Assembly (NCBI GenBank): GCA_030522415.1
Contig: CM060125.1
Span: forward strand, 32,050,427 to 32,114,426
Reading direction: 5' to 3'
From: Channallabes apus
Taxonomy: Eukaryota; Chordata; Actinopteri; Siluriformes; Clariidae
Length of the DNA: 64,000 nt
The notes beneath the pieces are model-generated. The model had not been told where the DNA came from and made no database searches. It saw only the letters and a list, made by a program, of their open reading frames with translations. A program made the translations under genes and the position numbers. Positions 44,201 through 56,959 of the stretch are shown here, in pieces (position 1 is the first letter of the stretch; each line of letters starts with the position of its first letter).

Positions 44201-45040
44201 ATGTCTACCGTTCAGCTTGTTCAGTGTGTAGAGTGCAGGATGTTTAGACATTCTTCCTCCGTCATTAGTGATAATTTTATTTGTGATAGGTGTGTGTTAG
44301 TGAGCACTCTGACGGAGAAGATATCAGCATTAGAGGAGTGCATCCAGACTTTAGAGAGGGTTAGACAGTGTGAGAGCAGCGTTATTCCCGTAGCGGACAG
44401 TCTGGGTGCCACAGACGGAGATAAACAGCCCCCGACTCCGGCATTAGAGCCCTCACAGCGGGGCGAGTGGGTGACGACTCGGCGGCATACTCGTTCAGCC
44501 AAAGCTAACGCTAAGGCTAGCCCACCGGAGCACACCTCCTCTGCGCGTCACGTGTCCAACAGGTTTGCTCTCCTCAGTGCTGCACCCGCTGAGAAACCTG
44601 AAAGAGCTCTGGTTATAGGAGACTCTATACTGAGACACGTGACATTAGCTAGACCTTTAGGGGCGCCAGCGGCAGTGGTTAGGTGTATCCCGGGAGCCAG
44701 AGCACCGGACATAGCAGGTAATCTTAGGGCTCTAGGACAGCATAGGTTCTCTAAGATAGTGGTACATGCTGGAGCTAATGATATACGCCTTCGTCAGTCA
44801 GAGGTTAGTAAGAATAACTTTACAGAGGTGTTTAAATTAGCGAAGGCGATGTCCGATGAAGTAGTATGCTCTGGTCCCATCCCAATGAGACGTGGCGACA
44901 TAGCTTACAGCAGGTTATGGTCGCTGAACCGCTGGATGTCCAGGTGGTGCTCCGAAAATAATGTGGGCTACATAGATAACTGGAAGACCTTTGAGGGCAA
45001 AGCTGGCCACTCGGGAAGGTGCTGCTCTCATTTCCTGTAG
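44201..45040 (+). pseudogene. L2-A ORF1, copy 2, frameshifted at its C-terminus
   Basis: Matches the intact 301-residue ORF1 (60029-60934) for about 270 residues: Cys pairs CVEC and CDRC, coiled coil, 'ALVIGDSILRHV', 'VVHAGANDIRLRQ', 'RRGDIAYSRLWSLNRW'. A deletion around 45007 removes the codons for 'LLGRDGVHPTREGA', so the catalytic Asp-His block is lost and the frame ends early in 'GHSGRCCSHFL'. The original tail (SCSIAHSLSRGLVNR) is still readable in another frame up to 45080. Confidence 0.88.
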
Positions 45041-45176
45041 TATAGCTCATAGTCTCAGTAGAGGTCTAGTTAATCGGTGACAATCCAGAGCCCAGGCCAG
45101 GGAGCAGACAGACAGGCTAAACCAACCGTCTGCTAGCTGCATAGAGTCGTCACTCAGGGTTCACCATATTGAGACT

Positions 45177-48154
45177 GTGTCTGTTCCCCGATCTAAGCAA
45201 AAATGTAGAAAGACCCAGAAAGTCTGTTTCAATAATCTAATTAACATAAAGACCACAAACTCAGATCATACAGAATGCGCAGCCGGCACCTCTGATCTGA
45301 AGCTAGGATTGTTAAATATTAGATCTCTCACATCAAAAGCAGTTATTGTTAATGAAATTATCACAGATCAGGCGTTTGATATACTCTGTTTAACTGAAAC
45401 ATGGGTTAAACAGGATGAGTATGTAGCTCTAAATGAAGCTAGTCCTCCTGGATACAGCTACATACACCAGCCTCGGTTAACTGGTAGAGGAGGAGGCGTC
45501 GCAGTTATTCATAATGATAATCTGTCTATCGTACAAAAACACCGACACAAATTTACTGTAACTCATTTGAAATTCTCTATAGTAACATAAGTGTATTTAA
45601 GTATATTAAATCAGCTCAGTCGATTCCACTAATTATAATTTACAGACCTCCAGGGCCGTATTCTGAATTTCTTAGTGAATTTGCAGATTTCATCTCAGAC
45701 CTGGTCATTTCTGTAGACAAAGTGTTAATTGCTGGAGATTTTAACATTCATTTTGAGAATCCAGAAGACCCTCTGAGAACAGCATTTATATCCATACTGG
45801 ACTCCGTAGGTGTAAATCAGTGTGTAGTAGGACCCACTCATAAAGCAGGTCACACTTTAGATTTAGTTATATTCTTTGGATTAATTATAAGAAATGTATT
45901 CACAATTCCTCTGTCAGAAATTATCTCAGATCACTATCTTGTCTCCATTCAAGTGTGTCACAGTGATAATGTACGCACAGCACCGCGCTATCGTATTAAA
46001 CGTACATTCACATCAACTACCACACAGAGTTTTATCAGTAATCTCCCAGAGTTACCAACTTCGATTAGGCCACCGTCTGACCCCACAGAACTTGATCAGG
46101 CGACTGAATATTTAGAGTCGACACTTCGTTGTACCTTAGATAATGTAGCTCCAGCTAAAAGAAAAATTATTAGAGATAAGAAACTCGCTCCCTGGTATAA
46201 CGATCACACGCGCACTTTAAAACAGACCGCTCGGAAATTAGAGCGTAAATGGCGTCAAACTAAATTGTTGGTATTTCAAATAGCATGGAAAGAGAGCATC
46301 CTGAACTATAGGAAAGCTCTTAGTGTAGCTAGATCAACGTATCTCTCCACTCTTATAGAAGAAAATAAAAATAATCCTAGATTTTTATTTAATACCGTAG
46401 CCAAATTAACCAGAAATAAGACCACTACAGAAATCTCCACAACAACATCATGCAATAGTGAGGACTTCATGAACTTTTTTAATAATAAAATTGTAAATAT
46501 CAGGCATAAAATTGAGGCTTTGAAACCAAACAATGTAATTGATACTGATGTTAACCTAGCCATGTCAGATTCAAACCTAGAATACTTTACACCTCTTGAA
46601 GAGAATGAACTAATTTCACTCATCTCTTCTGCAAATTCATCAACCTGTATATTAGATCCTATACCGACACATTTTCTTAAACAGATAGTACCAGTAATAA
46701 CAGAACCGTTGTTGAGAATAATTAATTCCTCACTTAGCATTGGTTATGTTCCAAAATCTTTTAAAGTAGCAGTTATTAAACCAATAATTAAGAAACCTGA
46801 CCTCGACCCCTGTCAGCTGTCCAATTACATGCCAATATCAAACCTCCCCTTTATCTCTAAGATTCTGGAAAAGATAGTAGCGGAGCAGCTATGCTCATAT
46901 CTACATCGAAATGGCATACATGAACTGTATCAGTCAGGATTTAGGCCTCATCACAGCACAGAAACAGCACTCGTTAAAGTAGTAAATGACCTCCTATTGG
47001 CCTCTGATCAGGGTTGTGTAACTATGCTTGTATTACTCGACCTCAGTGCAGCTTTTGACACTATTGATCATGCTATTCTTCTTCACAGATTAGAAAATTT
47101 AGTAGGAATTAAGGGTACAACCCTCTCCTGGCTCAGATCCTATTTGACCGATCGTTATCAGTATATAGACTTAAATGGTGATTATTCTGCATGTTCTCTA
47201 GTGGAGTTTGGCGTTCCGCAGGGTTCAGTTTTAGGCCCACTGCTTTTTTCCCTTTACATGCTTCCTCTGGGCAACATAATCCGTAAGCATGGTATTAGTT
47301 TTCATTGTTATGCTGACGACACACAGCTATACGTCTCAACAAAACCTGATGAGAAAAACCATCTTACTAAAGTTGAGCAATGTGTTCAGGACATAAGAAA
47401 TTGGATGCTAATTAACTTCCTTCTGCTTAATCCGGATAAGACAGAAGTTCTAGTCATAGGACCGCATACAGCTAGAAGTAAAATCTTAGATCTCACCGTA
47501 ACTTTAGATGGCCTTTCTGTTCCGTCAAGTGCAACAGTAAAAGACCTCGGCGTGATTATAGATTCCAGCCTTTCATTTGAAGCTCATGTAGATAATATCA
47601 CCAGGATAGCATTCTTTCACCTTAGAAATATCGCCAAAATAAGAAATATATTGTCGCTAAATGATGCAGAAAAACTAGTCCATGCTTTTATCACTTCTAG
47701 GTTGGACTATTGTAATGCCTTACTGTCTGGTTGTTCAGTTAGGTGCATAAACAAGCTTCAGCTAGTCCAAAATGCAGCAGCGAGAGTCCTCACTAGAACC
47801 AGAAGATATGAGCACATCACCCCTATCCTATCTTCACTGCATTGGCTCCCTGTGAAATTTCGCATTGATTTTAAAATACTACTCTTGACATATAAGGCAT
47901 TAAATGGTCTCGCGCCGCAGTATCTGAGCGAACTGCTAGTGTCTTACGATCCGCCACGCCTACTTCGGTCAATGGATGCAGGCTGCTTATCAGTACCGCG
48001 TATTATGAAAACTACAGCTGGGGGCAGAGCTTTTTCTTACAAAGCCCCAAAATTATGGAATAGTCTTCCAAATAGTGTTCGGGACTCAGACACAGTCTCA
48101 GTGTTTAAGTCTAGGCTAAAAACCTATTTATTTAACCAAGCATTTTATAAATAG
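45177..48154 (+). pseudogene. L2-A ORF2, copy 2, one frameshift
   Basis: Frame 45177-45590 covers the start of the endonuclease ('[20 protein letters not shown]', 'TETWVKQDE', '[11 protein letters not shown]') and shifts near 45555, where two bases are missing compared with the intact copy ('aaattta' for 'aaatttaac'-like). The reading continues without a stop in 45722-48154 (810 residues): '[12 protein letters not shown]', '[11 protein letters not shown]', full RT with '[13 protein letters not shown]', and the C-terminal '[17 protein letters not shown]'. One substitution changes 'SNYRPIS' to 'SNYMPIS' in an RT motif. Confidence 0.9.
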
Positions 48155-49157
48155 ATTTGCCATAAGGTAAAGGAGCAGATCTGGGGGACTCATGGACGTA
48201 GAGTATTATGGTGAACTGGTATGTTTAGATGCTGTCTTCCTCAGTCTCATTTGATCACTCAGGTTTGTTGACGGTGAGGTGATTGTTTGCTTTACAGTAC
48301 ATCTCAGGGAGCCCTCATGTTTGTGTTTCCTTCTGGCTCTCCCTTTTAGTTATGCTGTCATAGTTAGTCCTGCCGGAGTCCCTGCTTGCACTCTACAGTA
48401 AATATACATTCACATTAGACATTGTGACTGTGACCATACCTAATTGCAATCTCTCCTCCTCTTCTCTTCCTCCCCCTCTTTCTCTTTCCTCTCTCCCCCT
48501 GTCTCCCCCTTTCACTCTTTCTCTCTCTCTCTCTGTCGAGCTACACATGTGGTTCCTGAGCTGCCAGTGATCCAGACTCCCTCTGCCCTCCGGACCTGTC
48601 TGATCCATCCTGGTGCCCGGTTTCTGGTTGGAGGTCTCGTCGCATGGATGCCCCGTGTGTCTCTTTAGGATGCGTCTGGTGTCTGGGGATGATTGGGGAT
48701 GTGGTCAGCTGTTTCTCTGAGGACTTGACAATTCGATAGTTCAGGACTGGAACTTTCTACAAGTCTATCTGAGTCTCGAATAACTACTGGACTCCATTTT
48801 ACATCAAGTATTATAACATCAATTAACATCAACTATTATAGCTGAACCTAACACTTAACACTGTAGCAGATCTGTAGCAGATCATTTCCTGCTATCTGTT
48901 TCACCCAGATGAGGATGGGTTCCCTGTCGAGTCTGGTTCCTCTCAAGGTTTCTTCCTATTACCGTCTCAGGGAGTTTTTCCTTGCCACTGTCGCCCTCGG
49001 GCTTGCTCGCCAGGGACTATCTGAACATTTTGATTCATACACATTCACATTCCATACAAACTTAAATAATTCTTTTGATTGTGTAAAGCTGTTTTGAGAC
49101 AATGTCAATTGTTAAAAGCGCTATACAAATCAAACTGAATTGAATTGAAATTGAATA

Positions 49158-49932
49158 GTTATGTGTGTGTAGTTGGTTGTGTATGTTGCCCAGGCTGTGC
49201 TGAATAAAAGATTACGTCACTCTGTACTGCGCAATCCTGAACCCGATATATGTATATATTATTTGTTAAAAAACAGCAAGACAAAAAATTGGCTAAAATG
49301 GGTTTAAGGGCTACGTGCTCTGACACACAGTTGCTCTGGTCCGGTTCTGATTCCTGGGTTTTTAAGTCTGATTTTCTGTCTCAGACCCAGAACACTCTGT
49401 GTGTCCCCCAGGTGTGAAATCTACCTGCAGCACAAAACTGGCCTACATACAGCAAACAACATTGTTTATTCATAATTTTTTTTAAATACATAGGACCTTT
49501 AACAAAATATAAACATTTATTTGATATTTCTATACATTTCACATTTCAGAGATCCAGCCAACTAACCGTCCCCTCCATCTACACATACAGCACAGCAAAA
49601 GTATTCAGCCTCCCTCAAACTTTTCCACATTTTGTCCCGTGACACATTTTGTCTCATGGGTTTTATTCTTAGATCGGTTTTTGATTGTATTTGGCTCCAT
49701 CCATCATCTCATCAGGACATCAGACGGCATCTGGCTCGGCAAATGATGCAGAGTGTAATGAATAAGAAGGAGGGTGATTATATTCCCCAATTACCCAGAA
49801 TGCCCAGTTATACAGTACGGTACAGTATATGTGTACTAACTTCTGGATTGTTTAGTGTGTGTGTGTGTCTCATTATTACACAAGTCACACCAACTGTTGA
49901 GGGAAAAAACACTGAGACACAGTAAATGCACA

Positions 49933-49970
<38 letters not shown>

Positions 49971-51680
49971 GGTGGTGTTTGTGTGTTTGGTCCCGGTGTC
50001 TCTGCGTCTCTGCTGAAGCGATGAGTGATGGGGAGAGAGATTTGTCCCACAGGTCGGTCCTGTCCTTGTGCTGCGCTCAGGACCGTGATGTTGCTGAGGA
50101 TTCACCAGCAGAGACGATGAAGATAAACGCATCTGTTCCTCGGTGTGGAGCTTCAGGCGTCCGGACCAGGAAGAGGACTATTTATGGAGGGTAAATAAAT
50201 AAGTGTCGGGTTCTGCTGAGCGACCGGCGCGTCAGCGGCGCTGTGTAACCAGGACCAGCCGCCAAATTTACATCAGTTTATACATGAAGCATACCAGCTG
50301 AAATAGAGGGCATAAATCACTTTATTCACCCCCCCCCCGCCCCCCCGCCACACACACACGCACACAAACCAACAACAGTGTGAAATAAAAACAGTCCCAT
50401 GACCAGAATAAAGCTGGGCTCACTGCGCAGGAGCAGATGGAGGAGTTCAGCCTGAAGCTGTTCTGTTAATTAATGCATATTAAACTACTCGCTTAGTAAC
50501 ACACTCACACTCACACTCACACACACACACACACACCCACACTTTATTGTAAACAGAAGTTTTAAAAGTAATTTTCTTGTGTATGTGTGTGAGAGAGAGA
50601 TGCCTGTAGTGACAGAACCCTCTGTGCTCCTTTCCTGAGTGTCTTGTGTCCTCATTCTGTCTTGATTCAGTCACAGCTCCATCACTAAAACTCCGCCCCT
50701 TCACAAAACCCCTCCGACCGCTCCTCATCAGCAGCGCCACCGCTACTCTCATTATTCATTTATGTCCTGTCCGTCTGTCTGTCCGTATGTCTGTCTGTCC
50801 GTCTGTCTGTTCGTCTGTTTTAAGGAATTTTGTGAAACAGATAAAGAAATGGAATTAAAGACAGTTCGAGGCGATCAGGAGACGTGTTATACAGGAGACG
50901 TGACCATTAGCATCATCATCATGTGTCATGTGTGTTTAACGTTTCCATGGCGATGTGCGCTTGTGAGGATGTAACACTATAATAAACACTTCAGTTTAAC
51001 ACAGATGTGTTTCATCTGCTTTCTGCTTTCACTGCATAGATAATGAGATGTAAAACATTCACGCACACACACACAGACACACACACACACAAAGATCAAT
51101 TAAACCATTAATCAAAAAATTTAATTAAATAAAGTGAATTTGCTCATTTAGAGTGTATGTGTGAGTGTGTGTCTGTGTGTTACAAATACAGATCACCGAT
51201 GGAGACACAGACACACCGCCAGTGAAGTCTCTCACCTGTCCATCATTTACGACAAGCTCCGCCCCTTCTGTTCAGCAGTGCATGATGGGTAGGCAGGGTT
51301 TCATCATCACAGGCAGGTGAGCGGGAAAAGTCCTGTTTGATCAGAGAGTTGTATGTGTGTGTGTGTGTGTGTGTTTCATCTTTCTCTGTTAATCAGCTGC
51401 AGCACGTTTGTGGGTTTGTTTATTCTGTAAATAAACTGTCACATGGAAAGTGATTTTCTGCCTCTGGAATCTCATTAGTGCCTAGAGGGGCTGCGGCGTT
51501 CACACACACACATACATGCACACACACATGCACGCACACACGCACGCACACACACTGCCATTGACACCAACTGGGTAAAATAAAAATAACTTTTCCAGTC
51601 TGTCTGCAGCGCGGCCCTGTTGGCGGCGTGTTTAAAGAGAAACAGGTGTGAATTCACAGGTACTGTTTCTGACACACACA

Positions 51681-51723
<43 letters not shown>

Positions 51724-51988
51724 CACTATGGCGCACATCAGGACGATCTTACACTAGTGTTCAGGGCAGTCACTCCCACTCTGACCCTCACTTACTACAG
51801 TGTGTAGAGCTCACATCGCTCTCTATTTATAATTCCTTATAGCAGCAGGGTTAGTGCAGGGTTTTACACACACACACACAAATACACACACACCACCTCA
51901 TCGCACATTACTTTCAGAATAATCACTCTGAGTGATAGCTTGTGTTACACACCATACAGGCTGATGGATATGTTTCCTGCTGATCAGT

Positions 51989-52024
<36 letters not shown>

Positions 52025-52307
52025 ATTGAGAGAGAGATTAATGAGCTGATGACCTGTATGGGTTGAAGGTCGCTCATTAATCTAATTAATTGGAGTGATT
52101 ATACACTAACAGTGCAATTCTGCTTCAATCAGGAGCTGCAGGTCTCAGGTCACACTCAGTGTCTCGCTGCAGGCTCCGTTCCCACACACACCAAACCAAC
52201 ACACACCAACACCGCCAAAGCAATGCGGATCACCTGCTCCCACACGGGGGCGGCACAGAGTCTGGACCTTTAGTGTGAAGTGAGAACATTAAAGGGTTAA
52301 AACATAC
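49158..52307. other. Unique-looking DNA dense in microsatellites
   Basis: No transposable element ORF or clear exon. It contains (GT)/(CA) tracts near 49855-49868, 49935-49969, 50500-50537, 51060-51090, 51353-51375, 51500-51553, 51670-51720 and 51990-52023, a C-rich run at 50329-50348, and (CTGT/CCGT)n at 50766-50818. 49592-49640 ('gcaaaagtattcagcctccc') looks like a small Tc1-type fragment. The frame 49979-50194 ends at a possible splice donor but has no recognised domain. Confidence 0.5.
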
Positions 52308-52668
52308 TTTAAACTGGCAAAATCACCACCATTGAGTCCATTAGGTATGATAGAGACACTCTTGTTTCTATTGGTATACAATGTACTCACAATTCGACGT
52401 TTTTAACTCCGGATCCGAGCTGGCCGAGTGAGATCCTGAGGGAGAACAATGGACGCGACGCGAAACGGCGGCCCAGAGGAAAACGAGTCGGCGTCAGGAA
52501 CAGGCTGAGAGCCCGTGCACACCGCACACCGCACGCCTAGCATCCTGCTCGCCAATGTCCAGTCACTGATAGAACAAACTCGATGACCTCAGGGCCAGGA
52601 TAAAGTTCCAGAGAGACATTCGGGACTGCAACCTTCTCTGCTTCACCGAGACATGGCTGAACCCGGCG

Positions 52669-54840
52669 GTGCCAGACCACACCATACAACCAGCCGAGTT
52701 TTTCTCGGTTCACCGCATGGACAGGACGCGGGACTCGGGGAAGTCAAGGGGAGGCGGCGTGTGTTTAATGGTGAACAACAGCTGCTGCAACAGCGCAAGC
52801 GTTGTTCCTCTTACACGCTCCTGCACACCAAATCTGGAACTACTGTCCATCATGTGTCGCCCTTATTATCTTCCCTGGGAGTTCACATCGGTCATAATCA
52901 GTGCCGTTTACATTCCACCACAAGCGGACACGGACACTGCCTTATGCGAGCTGCATGAGGCACTCACACAGCACCAGACACAACACCAGGATGCTGCGCT
53001 CATTGTGGCGGGGGACTTTAATAGTGCCAACCTCAAACGCGGAGTGCCGAACTTTCATCAGCATATCACCTGCCCCACGAGGGGTAGAACACTAGATCAT
53101 TGTTATACAATGGTCAAGGACGGCTACAAGGCACAATCTCGTCCAGCGTTTGGTAAATCCGACCACGCCGCCATCATCCTCATGCCAAAATACAAACAAA
53201 GGCTGAAAGAGGAAGTTCCGGTTCAGAGGGAGGTCGCGCGCTGGACGGACCAATCGGTGGCCGTGTTACAGGACGCACTTGATGACGCAGACTGGGACAT
53301 GTTCAGAAACAGCTCCGATGATGACGTCAGCGTGTTTACGGAAGCGGTTGTGGGATTTATTGGGAAGCTAGCGGATTATACAGTGGAGAAAAAGACTATC
53401 AGAACGTTTCCCAACCAGAAGCCGTGGGTGGATAAAACCATCCGCGACGCTCTGAGATGTCGCACCGCTAGCTACAACACGGGACTTGCGTCGGGGGACA
53501 TGAAACCATACAAGGCTGCATCATACAACGTCCGGAAGGCGGTGAAAGAGGCGAAGCAGCGCTACGGGAGAAAACTAGAGTCACAGCTTCAACAGAGTGA
53601 CTCTAAGAGCCTGTGGCAGGGACTGAGAACAATCACGGATTATGAAGCACCAACATCCGGTATGATGAACGCAGACGCGACTCAACCGGTAGACGAGCTG
53701 AACCCTTTCTACGCTCGCTTCAAGGCTGCAGCTAAAGACGCTAGCGATGCTAATGCTAGCGGCGCTAATGCTAATGGCGCTAATGCTAGCGGCGCTAACG
53801 GCTGCAGACAGGAAGCCACTGCCAGCATCGGAAACGCGCTCATCATCTCCGAGCACGACGTGAGGAGAGCCTTCAGGCGAGTGAACACCAGAAAAGCAGC
53901 AGGACCAGACGGCATCTCAGGCCGTATTCTCAGAGCCTGCGCAGACCAGCTAGCACCTGTGTTCACTGAGATATTCAACATCTCTTTATCTCAGTCGGTG
54001 ATCCCCACATGCTTCAAAGAGTCCATCATTGTTCCTCTCCCGAAGAAACCACATCCTGCTTCTCTCAACCATTATCGCCCTGTAGCCCTCACCTCAGTAG
54101 TGATGAAGTGCTTTGAGCCTCTGGGCAGAGACTTCATCATTTCTTCACTACCCGACACACTGGACCCTCTGCAGTTTGCATACCGTCAGAACCGCTCCAC
54201 AGACGATGCAATCTCTCATCTCCTCCACACATCACTCACTCACCTGGACACTAGGAAAGGGAATTATGTTAAAATGCTCTTCATCGACTACAGCTCTGCA
54301 TTTAATACCATAATTCCCTCCACACTCACCACCAAGCTGGAGCACCTGGGACTCAGCTCATCTATATGTCAGTGGATCTCCAATTTTCTGACTGGCAGAC
54401 CACAGGCAGTAAGGATGGGCGGACATGTCTCAGCTACACTCACTCTCACCACTGGAGCCCCCCAGGGTTGTGTTCTGAGCCCCCTGCTGTACTCTTTGTA
54501 CACCCACGACTGCGTGGCCACTACCAACTCCACCTCCATCATCAAGTTTGCTGACGACACTGTCGTGGTGGGCCTGATCACCAACAATGATGAGTCGGCC
54601 TACCTAGAGGAGATTGGAAATCTGGAGAACTGGTGCCAGAGGAACAATCTCCTCCTGAACGTCAGTAAGACAAAGGAGCTGATAATGGACTTCAGTGCAG
54701 GAGAGGAACTACCAGACCCCCATCATCAACAAGAGCCCAGTGGAGAGAGTGGACAGCTTCAGATACCTCAGTGTTCACATCACGCAGGACCTGTCATGGT
54801 CCGGTCACATCTACCACCTCAGACGCTTGAGAGACTTTAG
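52669..54840 (+). pseudogene. Rex1 ORF2 (endonuclease + reverse transcriptase), copy C
   Basis: Longest Rex1 frame here (723 residues). Endonuclease: 'RGGGVCLMVNNS', 'SAVYIPPQADTDTA', 'LIVAGDFNSANLK', 'FGKSDHAAIILM'. A linker with Asn/Ala/Gly repeats (53745-53805) precedes the RT: '[15 protein letters not shown]', '[15 protein letters not shown]', '[15 protein letters not shown]'. The true start lies upstream ('LLCFTETWLNPAVPDH' from about 52560), separated by a frame problem near 52572. After 'DFS' (54690) a 5-bp deletion throws the frame; the C-terminus continues in 54695-55195. It is dead but little diverged. Confidence 0.88.
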
Positions 54841-55195
54841 ACTGCCCTCCAAGGTGCTCAGGAACTTCTACTCCTGCACCATAGAGAGCATCCTGATGGG
54901 AAACATCACGACCTGGTTCGGGAACAGCACCATGCAGGACAGAGGAGCTCTACAGAGGGTGGTGCGATCAGCCGAGCGCATCATCCGTACTGAGCTCCCT
55001 GACCTGCACTCGATCTACAGCAAGCGGTGCTGGACCAAGGCCAGGAAGATGGTGAAGGACCTCAACAATGGACTGTTTTCTCTGTTGCGGTCTGGGAAGC
55101 GATTCCGCTCCCTAAAGGCCAACACAGAGAGGCTGAGGAGGAGCTTCTTCCCGCAGGCGATAAGGTCTCTCAATCATACCTCCACACAGGACTAA
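54695..55195 (+). pseudogene. Rex1 ORF2 C-terminus, copy C
   Basis: Continuation of the Rex1 protein after the 54690 frameshift: '[20 protein letters not shown]', '[18 protein letters not shown]', '[14 protein letters not shown]' and the conserved 'RSFFPQAIRSLNH'. About ten residues ('[10 protein letters not shown]' in copy A) are deleted near 54810. Confidence 0.85.
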
Positions 55196-55313
55196 TATCA
55201 TCTTTTAATTCAATTCAATTCAATTCAATTTTATTCATATAGCGCTTTTAACAATGGTCATTGTCTCAAAGCAGCTTCACAAAAATTAAAGAAATGTAAC
55301 AAAAAAAAAAACA

Positions 55314-55347
<34 letters not shown>

Positions 55348-56959
55348 TAATTAATTAATAAAAAAATAAAATAATAATAATAATAATAACAATAGAAAAG
55401 AAAATAATTGGAAGTGTGTATGTGTGAGAAAAATGTGCAGATAATAATAATGAGACGAATTAATGAAATTTCTCTGATGAGCAAGCCAAGGGTGACGGCG
55501 ACGGTGGCAAGGAAAAACTCCCTGAGATGGCATTAGGAAGAAACCTTGAGAGGAACCAGACTCAGCAGGGAACCCATCCTCATTTGGGCGATAACAGATA
55601 GAAATGATATAACATCTTGTGTGTTGTGCAGGTGAAAATTCAATATGACAGAAATTATTTAAATTGACATGAAGATCAGTTCAGCATAGGGACAAGTCAG
55701 TAGGTGCAGAGGGCAGATGAGGTCTGGATCACTGGAAGCACAGGAAGCAGCATGTGTAGCTCCAACCATCATAAAGCTGAATCCAGCTGGAGCTCGTCCT
55801 TCTCTGGATGCCTCAGGAACCTCGCAGGGTCGGCCTTTGTCTACTGAGGCTGGCAAAATCTCCCGATGCCTCGGGATGGGTAGAGAAATACAGAACAGAT
55901 GGGGAGAATTAGCGTAGTTGCCATTCGGTATAGGTGTACTGGATTATTCAATTCAATTCAGTTTTATTTGTATAGCGCTTTTAACAATTGACATTGTCTC
56001 AAAACAGCTTTACACAATCAAAAGAATTATTTAAGTTTGTATGGAATGTGAATGTGTATGAATCAAAATGTTCAGATATTCCCTGGCGAGCAAGCCCGAG
56101 GGCGACAGTGGCAAGGAAAAACTCCCTGAGACGGTAATAGGAAGAAACCTTGAGAGGAACCAGACTCGACAGGGAACCCATCCTCATCTGGGTGAAACAG
56201 ATAGTAGGAAATGATCTGCATTTATACAGTGTTAAGTGTTAGGTTCAGCTATAATATTTGATGTTAATTGATGTTATAATACTTGATGTTAAAATGGAGT
56301 CCAGTAGTTATTCGAGACTCAGATAGACTTGTAGAAAGTTCCAGTCCTGAACTATCGAATTGTCAAGTCCTCAGAGAAACAGCTGACCACACCAGTCGAG
56401 GCCAGAACCATCTTCTAAGTATAGAGAATCATCCCCAGACACCAGACGCATCCTAAAGAGACACACGGGGCATCCATGCGATGAGACCTCCAACCAGAAA
56501 CCGGGCACCAGGATGGATCAGACAGGTCCGGAGGGAAGAGGGAGTCTGGATCACTGGCAGCTCAGGAACCACATGTGTAGCTCGACAGAGAGAGAGAGAA
56601 AGAGTGAAAGGGGGAGACAGGGGGAGAGAGGAAAGAGAAAGAGGGGGAGGAAGAGAAGAGGAGGAGAGATTGCAATTAGGTATGGTCACAGTCACAATGT
56701 CTAATGTGAATGTATATTTACTGTAGAGTGCAAGCAGGGACTCCGGCAGGACTAACTATGACAGCATGACTAAAAGGGAGAGCCAGAAGGAAACACAAAC
56801 ATGAGGGCTCCCTGAGATGTAAAGCAAACAATCACCTCACCGTCAACAAACCTGAGTGATCAAATGAGACTGAGGAAGACAGCATCTAAACATACCAGTT
56901 CACCATAATACTCTACGTCCATGAGTCCCCCAGATCTGCTCCTTTACCTTATGGCAAAT

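Larger units (their letters stand above)
44089..49157 (+). mobile_element. L2-A LINE copy 2, nearly full length (plus)
   Basis: Runs from the short-type 5' UTR ('cttcctgttggtgacgtagc') through ORF1, ORF2 and a 1-kb 3' UTR to the 'tgaattgaattgaaattgaa' tail. It is co-linear with the intact copy at 55948-61057. Only two frame-breaking deletions are seen in the coding region, so this is a young but dead copy. Confidence 0.9.

Noticed and set aside
49979..50194. Possible host exon ending at a GT donor, with a candidate acceptor near 50432.
   Set aside because: No recognisable domain, weak splice contexts, and a microsatellite-rich surrounding. Insufficient evidence.
51648..51842. Short frames with His-Thr or Cys-Val repeats (also 49808-50050, 51475-51738, 24386-24655).
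   Set aside because: They are translations of CA/GT microsatellites without coding evidence.
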